Below are positions 17,437-25,779 of a stretch of DNA of 64,000 bases, in pieces. The notes beneath the pieces are model-generated. The model saw only the letters and a program-made list of their open reading frames with translations. It was not told the origin of the DNA and ran no database searches. The position numbers and the translations under genes were made by a program. Positions within the stretch are counted from its first letter, which is position 1. The number at the start of each line of letters is the position of its first letter. This stretch comes from Polaribacter sp. L3A8 (lineage in GTDB: Bacteria; Bacteroidota; Bacteroidia; Flavobacteriales; Flavobacteriaceae), in contig NZ_CP047026.1 in the NCBI RefSeq assembly GCF_009796785.1, forward strand, positions 372,001 to 436,000, written 5' to 3'.

Positions 17437-18222
17437 ATGAATCAACCATTAGCGTATGTACATCCGCAAGCAAAAATAGCAAGAAACGTAGTAATAGAAC
17501 CATTTACAACCATTCATAATAATGTTACTATAGGTTCTGGTACTTGGATAGGTTCTAACGTAACTATAATGGAGGGTGCTAAAATTGGTGAAAATTGTAG
17601 AATTTTTCCAGGAGCAGTAATTTCTGCAATTCCTCAAGATTTAAAATTTAATGACGAGGAAACTACCGTAGAAATAGGTAATAATGTTACCATTAGAGAG
17701 TGTGTTACTATTAATAGAGGTACTTCAGATAGAATGAAAACCAAAATTGGAGATAATTGTTTAATTATGGCATATTGCCATATTGCACATGATACTTATG
17801 TTGGCAATAATTGTATTTTTTCTAACAATACTACGTTAGCAGGTCATGTAACTATTGGAGACAACGTTGTGTTGGCTGGTATGGTTGCAGTGCATCAATT
17901 TGCTTCTGTAGGTAATCATGCTTTTGTAACCGGAGGTTCTTTGGTAAGAAAAGATGTTCCTCCATTTGTTAAAGCCGCAAGAGAGCCACTTTCTTATGTT
18001 GGTATTAACTCTGTAGGATTGCGTAGAAGAGGATTTTCAACAGAAAAAATTAGAGAGATTCAAGATATTTACAGAATACTTTTTCAAAGAAATTATAATA
18101 ATTCCCAAGCAATCGATATCATAGAAGCAGAAATGGAAGCAACTCCAGAACGTGATGAGATCATTCAATTTATTAAAGATTCGCACAGAGGAATTATGAA
18201 AGGATATTATAAAGCTAATTAA
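17437..18222 (+). CDS. lpxA: UDP-N-acetylglucosamine acyltransferase LpxA
   Basis: 261-residue first enzyme of lipid A synthesis, transferring hydroxyacyl from ACP to the 3-OH of UDP-GlcNAc. Hexapeptide left-handed helix repeats run from about residue 8 to 190 (IARNVVIEPFTTIHNNVTIG, IGDNCLIMAYCHIAHDTYVG), with the catalytic His in CHIAHDTYVG. The C-terminal helical domain (SYVGINSVGLRRRGFS, IYRILFQRNYN) is that of LpxA rather than LpxD. It begins 3 bases after lpxC-fabZ and is followed by efp after 9 bases; co-transcription with efp is likely. Confidence 0.96.
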   Translation: MNQPLAYVHPQAKIARNVVIEPFTTIHNNVTIGSGTWIGSNVTIMEGAKIGENCRIFPGAVISAIPQDLKFNDEETTVEIGNNVTIRECVTINRGTSDRMKTKIGDNCLIMAYCHIAHDTYVGNNCIFSNNTTLAGHVTIGDNVVLAGMVAVHQFASVGNHAFVTGGSLVRKDVPPFVKAAREPLSYVGINSVGLRRRGFSTEKIREIQDIYRILFQRNYNNSQAIDIIEAEMEATPERDEIIQFIKDSHRGIMKGYYKAN

Positions 18223-18231
18223 AAAATAGAA

Positions 18232-18798
18232 ATGGCAACAACATCAGATATTAGAAATGGATTGTGTATTAGATACAATAACGATATATACAAAATAATA
18301 GAATTTTTACACGTAAAACCAGGTAAAGGGCCTGCTTTTGTAAGAACAAAATTAAAAAGTGTTACCAATGGTAAAGTAGTAGATAATACGTTTCCTGCAG
18401 GAAGAAAAATTGATGATGTAAGAGTAGAAACACATAAGTTTCAGTTTTTATATCACGATGGAGAGTTTTATCATTTTATGAACGAAGCAGATTATACTCA
18501 AATTCGTTTGTTAGAAGCTGCTTTAGACAATCCTGGATTAATGAAAGAAGGAGAAATAGTAACTATTATCATCAATTCTGAAGATAATATGCCACTTTCT
18601 GTAGATTTACCAGCAAGTGTAATTTTAGAAGTTACGCATGCAGAACCTGGAGTTAAAGGTAATACAGCTACAAATGCAACAAAACCTGCAACTGTAGAAA
18701 CAGGAGCGCTAGTTAATGTGCCTTTATTTATAAATGAAGGAGATAAAATTAAAGTAGAAACAACCAAAGGTACTTATCAAGAACGTATTAAAGAATAG
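18232..18798 (+). CDS. efp: translation elongation factor P
   Basis: 188 residues with the three-domain beta-barrel layout of EF-P, which rescues ribosomes stalled on polyproline. The domain I loop (HVKPGKGPAFVRTKLKS) places Lys32 at the tip that contacts the P-site tRNA. Domains II and III are recognisable (DVRVETHKFQFLYHDGEFY; ASVILEVTHAEPGVKGNTA), ending GTYQERIKE. Whether Lys32 is modified cannot be said; no epmA, epmB or earP gene lies in the window. The position after lpxA is common in this group. Confidence 0.97.
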   Translation: MATTSDIRNGLCIRYNNDIYKIIEFLHVKPGKGPAFVRTKLKSVTNGKVVDNTFPAGRKIDDVRVETHKFQFLYHDGEFYHFMNEADYTQIRLLEAALDNPGLMKEGEIVTIIINSEDNMPLSVDLPASVILEVTHAEPGVKGNTATNATKPATVETGALVNVPLFINEGDKIKVETTKGTYQERIKE

Positions 18799-18861
18799 TT
18801 TGTTAGCAATACGCTTTAGGCACTATGCTTAAAGCTTATTACATAAAGCATATAGCAAATA

Positions 18862-19788
18862 ATGAAATTCAAAAAACCACAAACTCTACAAGAAATTGCA
18901 TCATTAATTAATGTAAATTATATAGGTGATGCAAATTTTGAAATTTCAGGAATTAATGAAATTCATGTTGTAACCAAGGGAGATATCGTTTTTGTAGATC
19001 ATCCAAAGTATTATGAAAAAGCATTAAATTCTGCAGCAACTACTATTTTAATTAATAAAGAAGTAGCGTGTCCAGAAGGAAAAGCTTTGTTAATTTCAGA
19101 CGATCCATTTCGTGATTTTAATAAAATAACAAAGTATTTTAATCCTTTTATAGCTTCTAAAGTTAGTATTTCGGATTCTGCGGTTATTGGTGCAAATACA
19201 ATTATTCAGCCAAATGTTTTTGTTGGTAACCATGTAACTATTGGTCAAAATTGTGTAATTCATCCTAATGTTACTATTTATGATCATTCTGTTATTGGTA
19301 ATAACGTAACTATTCATGCAAATACCGTTTTAGGTGCAGATGCATTTTATTATAAAAACAGACCAGAAGGATTTGATAAATTAATTTCTGGAGGAAGAGT
19401 TGTTTTAGAAGACGATGTAGATTTAGGAGCATCTTGCACAATAGATAAAGGTGTTACTGGTGATACAACAATTGGAAAAGGTACCAAAATTGATAATCAG
19501 GTTCATGTTGGGCATGATACTAAAATTGGAAAAAAATGTTTAATAGCATCACAAACCGGTATTGCTGGTTGTGTAATTATTGAAGATGAAGTAACCATTT
19601 GGGGACAAGTAGGTACAAATAGCGGAATTACAATAGGCAAAGGAGCTGTAATTCTAGGGCAAACAGGAGTTACAAAGTCTGTTGCAGGAGGAAAAAGTTA
19701 TTTTGGAACACCGGTTTCAGAGTCAAGAGAAAAATTAAAAGAAATGGCAGAAATAAAACGTTTTTTAAAAGAGAGAAAGAATTCTTAA
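18862..19788 (+). CDS. second LpxD-like N-acyltransferase
   Basis: 308 residues, with an LpxD-type N-terminal domain (EIASLINVNYIG ... VVTKGDIVFVDHPKYYEKAL) and a hexapeptide helix (IGANTIIQPNVFVGNHVTIG to about residue 270) including QVHVGHDTKIGKKC at the catalytic-His position. It is shorter than the lpxD at 15006 and lacks its C-terminal extension. It lies downstream of efp in the same direction, after a 63-base spacer holding a small inverted repeat. It may acylate a different sugar nucleotide or use a different chain; alternatively it is a redundant lpxD. The duplication around lpxA-efp recurs, as I recall, in other flavobacteria. Confidence 0.85.
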   Translation: MKFKKPQTLQEIASLINVNYIGDANFEISGINEIHVVTKGDIVFVDHPKYYEKALNSAATTILINKEVACPEGKALLISDDPFRDFNKITKYFNPFIASKVSISDSAVIGANTIIQPNVFVGNHVTIGQNCVIHPNVTIYDHSVIGNNVTIHANTVLGADAFYYKNRPEGFDKLISGGRVVLEDDVDLGASCTIDKGVTGDTTIGKGTKIDNQVHVGHDTKIGKKCLIASQTGIAGCVIIEDEVTIWGQVGTNSGITIGKGAVILGQTGVTKSVAGGKSYFGTPVSESREKLKEMAEIKRFLKERKNS

Positions 19789-19816
19789 AATCCTTTTTTA
19801 AAAACAATCAATAAAC

Positions 19817-19824
19817 TATTTTTG
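19817..19824 (+). promoter_or_regulatory. -7 promoter box before sucD
   Basis: TATTTTTG matches the -7 consensus, 26 bases before the sucD ATG. No TTG is at -33, though a T-rich run occupies that place. This suggests sucD is transcribed separately from the lipid A genes. Confidence 0.4.
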
Positions 19825-19849
19825 CGTAACAAAATAAAATATCAAACCA

Positions 19850-20722
19850 ATGAGTGTTTTAGTAAATAAAAATTCAAAGATTATTGTTCAAGGTTTTACA
19901 GGTAGTGAAGGTACTTTTCACGCTGGTCAAATGATTGATTATGGAACGAATGTTGTTGGAGGTGTAACTCCAGGTAAAGGAGGGCAAGTACATTTAGATA
20001 AACCTGTTTTTAATACAGTAAAAGAATCTGTAGAACAAGTAGGAGCTGATACTTCAATAATTTTTGTACCACCAGCTTTTGCTGCAGATGCAATTATGGA
20101 AGCTGCAGACGCAGGTATTAAAGTAATTATTTGTATTACGGAAGGAATTCCTACTGCAGATATGGTAAAAGTAAAAGCATATATAGACAACAGAGATTGT
20201 AGATTAGTTGGTCCTAACTGTCCAGGTGTAATTACTCCAGATGAAGCTAAAGTTGGTATTATGCCAGGTTTTATTTTCAAAAAAGGTAGAGTAGGTATTG
20301 TATCTAAATCTGGTACGTTAACTTATGAAGCAGCAGACCAAGTAGTAAAACAAGGTTACGGAATTACAACAGCAATTGGTATTGGTGGAGATCCAATTAT
20401 TGGAACGACTACTAAAGAAGCAGTTGAGTTGTTAATGAATGACCCAGAAACAGAAGCAATTGTTATGATTGGTGAAATTGGTGGTAATTTAGAAGCAGAA
20501 GCTGCACAATGGATTAAAGCTGATGGAAATAGAAAACCAGTTGTTGGTTTTATCGCAGGTCAAACTGCACCAGCAGGAAGAACAATGGGGCATGCAGGTG
20601 CTATTGTTGGTGGCGCTGATGATACAGCACAAGCAAAAATGAAAATTTTAGCAGAAAACGGAATTCACGTTGTGAGTTCTCCAGCTAAAATTGGTGAAAT
20701 GATTGCAAAAGTATTAAAGTAA
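19850..20722 (+). CDS. sucD: succinyl-CoA synthetase alpha subunit
   Basis: 290-residue subunit of the TCA-cycle succinyl-CoA ligase, which conserves energy as ATP or GTP. The CoA-binding Rossmann segment [18 protein letters not shown] is at about residues 15-32, PNCPGVI at about 123-129, and the phosphohistidine loop [13 protein letters not shown] near 243-255. Length and motifs are typical. The beta subunit sucC is not adjacent, as is common in Bacteroidota. Its product pool links to the methylmalonyl-CoA mutase genes at 49986-53917. A strong terminator follows. Confidence 0.97.
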   Translation: MSVLVNKNSKIIVQGFTGSEGTFHAGQMIDYGTNVVGGVTPGKGGQVHLDKPVFNTVKESVEQVGADTSIIFVPPAFAADAIMEAADAGIKVIICITEGIPTADMVKVKAYIDNRDCRLVGPNCPGVITPDEAKVGIMPGFIFKKGRVGIVSKSGTLTYEAADQVVKQGYGITTAIGIGGDPIIGTTTKEAVELLMNDPETEAIVMIGEIGGNLEAEAAQWIKADGNRKPVVGFIAGQTAPAGRTMGHAGAIVGGADDTAQAKMKILAENGIHVVSSPAKIGEMIAKVLK

Positions 20723-20770
20723 ATCAATTTTCATTAAGAAACTGTTAAAGTTTTGTGATAAAATAGTATA

Positions 20771-20807
20771 AACTCCGATGAATTCGTAAATTCATCGGAG
20801 TTTTTTT
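20771..20807 (+). terminator. intrinsic terminator of sucD
   Basis: Perfect 12-bp stem AACTCCGATGAA / TTCATCGGAGTT (20771-20802) with an 8-base loop, followed by a run of T to 20807. Confidence 0.9.
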
Positions 20808-20828
20808 ATTTCAACCAAAATTATTATT

Positions 20829-23792
20829 ATGAAAAAGATTAAATTGTTATGTATTAGCTTTTTGTTAGTTGCAGCCGCGAGTTGTAAAACAGAAACAAAA
20901 AAGAGTTACGGAGTAGCATCACAAAAGGATGCCAACGGGTTATCCTACGAAACGGTAGAAAATGATCCGACAGGTTTACGCTTGTACACTTTAGAAAATG
21001 GATTAAAAGTCTATTTAAGTCAGAATTCTGATGAACCTAAAATTCAAACTTACATTGCAGTAAGAGCAGGTTCTAATTACGATCCTAAAGAATCTACAGG
21101 TTTGGCTCACTATTTAGAGCACATGGTGTTTAAAGGAACACACAAAATAGGAACTGCAGATTGGGAAAAAGAAAAAGTATTTTTAGATACAATTTCTAAT
21201 TTGTATGAGCAACACAGAGCAGAAAAAGACGCTGACAAAAAATTAGCGCTCTATAAAGAAATTGATAGAGTTTCTTTAGAAGCCTCTAACTATTCAATTG
21301 CTAACGAATATGATAAAATGACTGCCTCTTTAGGGGCTACAGGTACCAATGCATATACTTGGTTTGAGCAAACTGTGTATACCAATAAAATACCAGCCAA
21401 CGAATTAGATAAATGGGTAGATTTAGAAGCTGAGCGTTTTGGTACTTTAGTGTTGCGTTTATTTCATACAGAATTAGAAGCTGTTTTTGAAGAGTTTAAC
21501 CGCGGACAAGACAATGATTTTAGAAAACGTTATGCAGCAATGTTAGATGGTTTGTTTCCGAATCATCCATACGGACAACAAACAACAATTGGTAAAGCAG
21601 AGCATTTAAAAAATCCATCTATGGTAGATATTCAAAACTACTTTAATAAATATTATGTGCCCAATAATATGGCTGTAATTTTAGTTGGAGATTTTGAATT
21701 TGAACCAACCATTAAAAAAATAAATGCCACTTTTGGTAAATTTGAGAGAAAAGAATTAACGCACCCAACTTTAGCAAAAGAAACTAAAATTACAGCACCA
21801 ATTGTAAATGAAGTTTTCGGGCCAACATCAGAATCTATTTCTATAGCATTTAGATCTGAAGGAATTAATAGCGAAGAAGAAAAAATGGTAACGCTGTGCG
21901 ATATGATTATGTCTAATGGAAATGCAGGTATTATCGATTTAAATTTAAATCAGAAACAATTGGTGCAAAGAGCAGGTTGTTCTCCTACTTTTTTAAATGA
22001 TTATGGTTATCACTCATTTACAGGATCTCCAAAAACAGGTCAAACTTTAGATGAAGTTAAAGATTTATTATTAGCTCAAATAGAAAAATTAAAAAAAGGT
22101 GAGTTTGAAGACTGGATGATTGAAGCAGTTGTTAATGACTTAAAATTAAGTCAGACAAAAGAGTATGAAAACAATTCTACTTTAGCAGATACTTATGTAA
22201 ATGCTTTCATTTATCAACAAGATTGGTCTAAAAGAGTTCAGTTTTTAGATGATTTAAAGAAAATATCAAAAGAACAATTAACTGTATTTGCTAAGAAATT
22301 TTATCAAGATAATTACGTAGTAACCTATAAAAGAAATGGAGAAGATAAAAATATTGTAAAAGTAGCAAACCCAGGTATTACGCCAGTTCATTTAAATAGA
22401 GATAAAAGCTCTGTATATTTAACAGCTTTTAATAAAGTTGAGTCGAAACCTTTACAACCTAAATATGTAGATTATAAAACAGCAATTAAAGAAACAAAAA
22501 CAGCAAACGGAATTAAAGTTTCTTATGTTTTAAATGATAAAAATGATTTGTTTGATATGAATATCATTTTTGATATGGGAAGTGATAATGACAAAAAATT
22601 AACTTTAGCTGCTGGATATTTAGAATATATTGGTACAGATAAATATACCAATGAAGCGCTTAAAAAAGAGTTTTACAAATTAGGGATTTCTTATTATGTA
22701 AACACCTCAAATGATAAAACATATGTTGGCTTAAATGGATTGAAAGAAAATTTACCAAAAGGGTTAGAGTTATTAGAAGATCTTTGGGATAACGCTAAAG
22801 CGGATAAAGATGCTTATAATAAATATGTAGAAAAAATTTACAAAGGGCGTCAGGATGGAAAAACTCAAAAAGGAAATATTCTTTGGAATGGTTTGATGAA
22901 TTATGGTAAATACGGAGAAAATTCTTCATTAAGAGACATCATGCAAATTGACGAATTAAAAGCAATCGATCCAGAAGAATTAGTGGCACTTGTAAAAGAT
23001 ATGAAAAACTACAAGCAGCGTATTTTTTATTATGGTAAAGATGTAGAAGCAGCTGTTGCCGCATTAAATACAAATCATAAAATATATGGAGAATTAAAAG
23101 AATATCCGGTAGCTAAAGAATATAAAGAAACTGAAACAGGTGGAAATGTATTTTTTACAGATTATGATATGGTACAAACCGAATTGATGTTTTTAGCAAA
23201 AGGCGCTCCTTTTAAGCCAGAAAACATGGCAGCATCAACGTTGTTTAATACATATTTTGGTAGTGGATTATCATCAATTGTATTTCAAGAGATAAGAGAA
23301 TCTAAATCTTTGGCATATTCTGCTTTTGCCGCTTATAGCAATGCATCTAAAAAAGGAGATGCCAATTATGTAATGGCTTATGTGGGTACACAAGCTAATA
23401 AATTAGAGCAAGCTGTAGATGCTATGATGGAATTGATGAATGATATGCCAGAAGCAGAAAAACAATTTAATGCAGCAAAAGAAGCAACCTTAAAAAAATT
23501 AGCAGCTCAAAGAATTACTAAATCTAGTATTTTCTGGTCTTTTGAAAGATTACAAAAATTAGGTATTGATAACGATAATAGAGAAGAAATGTACAACGCT
23601 ATAAAAGGGATGACTATAGGTGATTTAAAAGCATTCTTTAATAAAAACATTAAAGGAGAATCTTATAATGTTATGGTGATTGGTAATAAGAAAGATTTAA
23701 ATGTTGAATCTCTACAAAAACTAGGGAAAATAAAGGAATTAGATATCGATTATCTATTTAACTACGTAGATAAAAAGGAAGTAAAACAATAG
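20829..23792 (+). CDS. M16-family zinc metallopeptidase lipoprotein
   Basis: 987 residues. The N-terminal lipobox (LLVAAASC, Cys19) predicts a lipoprotein. The N-terminal half is a catalytic M16 unit: inverted zinc motif HYLEH (His94, Glu97, His98) and a downstream Glu in LEAVFEEFNRGQ about 120 residues later. The C-terminal half repeats the fold without the zinc motif (NGIKVSYVLNDKND, FGSGLSSIVFQEIRESKSLAYSA), as in single-chain pitrilysins, so the two halves should form one clam-shell. It degrades peptides in the periplasm by inference; the substrate is unknown. Bounded by terminators on both sides, hence monocistronic. Confidence 0.93.
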   Translation: MKKIKLLCISFLLVAAASCKTETKKSYGVASQKDANGLSYETVENDPTGLRLYTLENGLKVYLSQNSDEPKIQTYIAVRAGSNYDPKESTGLAHYLEHMVFKGTHKIGTADWEKEKVFLDTISNLYEQHRAEKDADKKLALYKEIDRVSLEASNYSIANEYDKMTASLGATGTNAYTWFEQTVYTNKIPANELDKWVDLEAERFGTLVLRLFHTELEAVFEEFNRGQDNDFRKRYAAMLDGLFPNHPYGQQTTIGKAEHLKNPSMVDIQNYFNKYYVPNNMAVILVGDFEFEPTIKKINATFGKFERKELTHPTLAKETKITAPIVNEVFGPTSESISIAFRSEGINSEEEKMVTLCDMIMSNGNAGIIDLNLNQKQLVQRAGCSPTFLNDYGYHSFTGSPKTGQTLDEVKDLLLAQIEKLKKGEFEDWMIEAVVNDLKLSQTKEYENNSTLADTYVNAFIYQQDWSKRVQFLDDLKKISKEQLTVFAKKFYQDNYVVTYKRNGEDKNIVKVANPGITPVHLNRDKSSVYLTAFNKVESKPLQPKYVDYKTAIKETKTANGIKVSYVLNDKNDLFDMNIIFDMGSDNDKKLTLAAGYLEYIGTDKYTNEALKKEFYKLGISYYVNTSNDKTYVGLNGLKENLPKGLELLEDLWDNAKADKDAYNKYVEKIYKGRQDGKTQKGNILWNGLMNYGKYGENSSLRDIMQIDELKAIDPEELVALVKDMKNYKQRIFYYGKDVEAAVAALNTNHKIYGELKEYPVAKEYKETETGGNVFFTDYDMVQTELMFLAKGAPFKPENMAASTLFNTYFGSGLSSIVFQEIRESKSLAYSAFAAYSNASKKGDANYVMAYVGTQANKLEQAVDAMMELMNDMPEAEKQFNAAKEATLKKLAAQRITKSSIFWSFERLQKLGIDNDNREEMYNAIKGMTIGDLKAFFNKNIKGESYNVMVIGNKKDLNVESLQKLGKIKELDIDYLFNYVDKKEVKQ

Positions 23793-23835
23793 TTGTTACG
23801 CCGGAAAAAATAAATATCTAAATTTATTGCAAATA

Positions 23836-23873
23836 AAAACTCGTAGACCAAATTTTGGTTTACGAGTTTTTTT
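23836..23873 (+). terminator. intrinsic terminator of M16 peptidase gene
   Basis: Stem AAAACTCGTAGACCA / TGGTTTACGAGTTTT (one G-T wobble) with loop AATTT, then a T tract. It lies just upstream of the fabG promoter region. Confidence 0.88.
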
Positions 23874-23913
23874 ATTTTTAGTATCTTTACGGCCGTAAAA
23901 ACAACTAAATTAT

Positions 23914-24657
23914 ATGAAATTATTAGAAAATAAATCAGCAATTATTACTGGTGCTACAAGAGGAATTGGTCGTGGAATTGCTATTGAATTTGCCAAACAA
24001 GGTGCAAATGTGGCTTTTACTTACAGTTCTTCTGTTGATGCTGCAAACGCTTTAGAAGAAGAATTAAAAGCTTTTGGAGTTTCTGCAAAAGGATATCAAT
24101 CTAATGCAGCAGATTTTGATGCTGCTCAAGAATTAGCAAAAGAAGTTTTAAAAGAATTTGGAGCTATTGATATTTTAGTAAATAATGCAGGTATTACAAA
24201 AGATAATTTGTTAATGCGTATTTCTGAAGACGATTTTGATAAAGTAATAGAAGTAAATTTAAAGTCTGTATTTAATTTAACCAAAGCAGTTATTCGTCCG
24301 ATGATGAAACAACGTAAAGGGTCTATTATTAATATGAGTTCTGTTGTAGGTATTAAAGGAAATGCTGGTCAAACTAATTATGCAGCTTCTAAAGCTGGTA
24401 TTGTTGGGTTTTCTAAATCGGTTGCATTAGAGTTAGGTTCTAGAAATATTAGAAGTAACGTTGTTGCTCCTGGTTTTATAGAAACAGAAATGACAGAAAA
24501 ATTAGATGAAGCAACTGTACAAAGTTGGAGAGACGGAATTCCTTTAAAAAGGGGAGGACAACCAATAGATATTGCGAATGCTTGTGTGTTTTTAGCTTCT
24601 GATATGAGTGCTTATATAACTGGGCAAACATTGTCTGTAGATGGTGGAATGAATTAA
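23914..24657 (+). CDS. fabG: 3-oxoacyl-ACP reductase FabG
   Basis: 247-residue classical short-chain dehydrogenase reducing beta-ketoacyl-ACP with NADPH in fatty acid elongation. The cofactor motif TGATRGIGRG is at about residues 12-21, NNAG at about 89-92, catalytic Ser in INMSSVVG and Tyr/Lys in NYAASKAG. The C-terminus ITGQTLSVDGGMN is the FabG hallmark. It stands alone, with a weak -7 box (TATCTTTA, 23882-23889) upstream and a strong terminator downstream, not in a fab cluster. It contrasts with the atypical SDR at 61149, which lacks the Tyr. Confidence 0.95.
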   Translation: MKLLENKSAIITGATRGIGRGIAIEFAKQGANVAFTYSSSVDAANALEEELKAFGVSAKGYQSNAADFDAAQELAKEVLKEFGAIDILVNNAGITKDNLLMRISEDDFDKVIEVNLKSVFNLTKAVIRPMMKQRKGSIINMSSVVGIKGNAGQTNYAASKAGIVGFSKSVALELGSRNIRSNVVAPGFIETEMTEKLDEATVQSWRDGIPLKRGGQPIDIANACVFLASDMSAYITGQTLSVDGGMN

Positions 24658-24680
24658 TAAAACACTTCTTATAAAATAAA

Positions 24681-24717
24681 AAAAAGCTTTAATAGTACTA
24701 CTATTAAAGCTTTTTTT
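24681..24717. terminator. bidirectional terminator between fabG and NUDIX regulator
   Basis: Perfect 15-bp stem AAAAAGCTTTAATAG / CTATTAAAGCTTTTT with loop TACTA and T-tracts on both strands; it ends 6 bases before the convergent regulator stop. Confidence 0.92.
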
Positions 24718-24722
24718 GTGTC

Positions 24723-25460
24723 TTAAATATTGATTAAATAATTTTTCTGAAACATTTTATCATAAATATCTTTACTAAACATGTATAATTGAGCTGGTTT
24801 TTTTGATACTCCAACTTGTTTTTCATCTAAAGGAACAATGTATTTTTTATTAATTAACTTTCTTCTAAAGTTTCTATTATCAATTTCTATAGCCAAAATA
24901 GATTGGTATAAGTCTTGCACTTCATTAATGGTAAACTTATCTGGTAATAATTCAAAAATAATAGGTTCTTGCAAACATTTTATTTTTAAATCTTCATAAG
25001 CTTCTTCTATAATTTGTTGATGATCGAAACCTAATTCTGGTAAATCATTAATAGAAAACCATTTTGCTTGGTATTTATTATCGGTAAGGGAAACGTCTTC
25101 GGTTTTTAATAAAAAATAGTAAGCAATGGTAATTGTTCTTAAATTGAATTTTTCATTTTCAATCCAAAGCAAATCTTTTTCATCCATCAACCTGTTAGGG
25201 TTTCCAAAAGCCTTAAATTGTTTTTTATAGAGGTTTGTTAATCCTGTTAGTTCTTTTAAAACTCTAGAAGCAGCAGTATCTAATGTTTCACTTTCAAATA
25301 CATGATATCCTGTTAATACGTAATCATCAACAAGTACTTTCTTTTCGGTTTTAGATTCTAAATAACGTTTTATCAATAATACATTTAACGATTTTGCGTC
25401 TGTATCGTAACCAAAAACAACACAATCTACCGATAAATTGGGGATCTTCTTAATTTCCAT
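24723..25460 (-). CDS. NUDIX-domain transcriptional regulator (NrtR/AraR-type) of the polyol operon
   Basis: 245 residues: a NUDIX-fold domain (about 1-150) and a winged-helix DNA-binding domain (about 155-240; NEVQDLYQSILAIEIDNRNFRRKL). The NUDIX box is degenerate: GYHVFESETLDTAAS then RVLKELTGL replaces the REUxEE core, so the domain is probably a ligand sensor, not a hydrolase. In Bacteroides such a regulator (AraR) senses arabinose. Here it is divergent from the mannitol-type operon, so it probably responds to a polyol, sugar or sugar phosphate from that pathway. The inverted repeat at 25722-25734 is a plausible operator. Ligand and sign of regulation are inference. Confidence 0.85.
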   Translation of the reverse strand: MEIKKIPNLSVDCVVFGYDTDAKSLNVLLIKRYLESKTEKKVLVDDYVLTGYHVFESETLDTAASRVLKELTGLTNLYKKQFKAFGNPNRLMDEKDLLWIENEKFNLRTITIAYYFLLKTEDVSLTDNKYQAKWFSINDLPELGFDHQQIIEEAYEDLKIKCLQEPIIFELLPDKFTINEVQDLYQSILAIEIDNRNFRRKLINKKYIVPLDEKQVGVSKKPAQLYMFSKDIYDKMFQKNYLINI

Positions 25461-25680
25461 AATATAATTTAGGGTGTAAATTTACATTAATATTTTATAA
25501 AGCACTAATAAACGTCAAATATACATTATTAGTTAATATGTTTTTTTTTTTTTACCTTAAAAATTAAGAATTGTAATTTTTTTATTTTTTTACAAGGCTT
25601 TAAATCCTTGTAAATACAACAATGTAGTGTTAATTTAGAGTACTATAAAGTTAATTTAGAATATTTTTTTAATTATTTTT

Positions 25681-25712
25681 TTGAGTTTGTATTCTTTTTT
25701 TATATACATTTG
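25681..25712 (+). promoter_or_regulatory. consensus promoter of the polyol operon
   Basis: TTG at 25681-25683, a 21-base spacer, then TACATTTG at 25705-25712. Both elements match the flavobacterial consensus exactly. The start site is expected near 25716-25718, about 65 bases before the ATG at 25780, leaving a leader that contains the inverted repeat. Confidence 0.75.
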
Positions 25713-25721
25713 CGAATCAAA

Positions 25722-25734
25722 CGTCATAATGACG
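25722..25734. promoter_or_regulatory. candidate operator (inverted repeat)
   Basis: CGTCAT-A-ATGACG is a perfect 6-bp inverted repeat around a central base, beginning about 10 bases after the -7 box. A protein bound here would overlap the initial transcribed region, the classic place for a repressor such as the divergent NUDIX regulator. Confidence 0.55.
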
Positions 25735-25779
25735 CTTTTTGAAAAATTGATTTTAAAATAACTAATTAAATTAAAAACA

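Larger units (their letters stand above)
25461..25779. promoter_or_regulatory. divergent regulatory region between NUDIX regulator and polyol operon
   Basis: 319 bases, very AT-rich and without a gene. It holds, in order, a lone ACGTCA half site (25512-25517), a direct repeat GTTAATTTAGA at 25629-25639 and 25650-25660 (start-to-start 21 bp, two helical turns), the promoter at 25681-25712 and the inverted repeat at 25722-25734. The half site about 50 bases upstream of the regulator start would allow autoregulation. Confidence 0.6.

Noticed and set aside
18823..18852. Small inverted repeat CTATGCTT ... AAGCATA between efp and the second lpxD
   Set aside because: Stem is short, the loop about 15 bases and no T-tract follows; not convincing as a terminator or operator.
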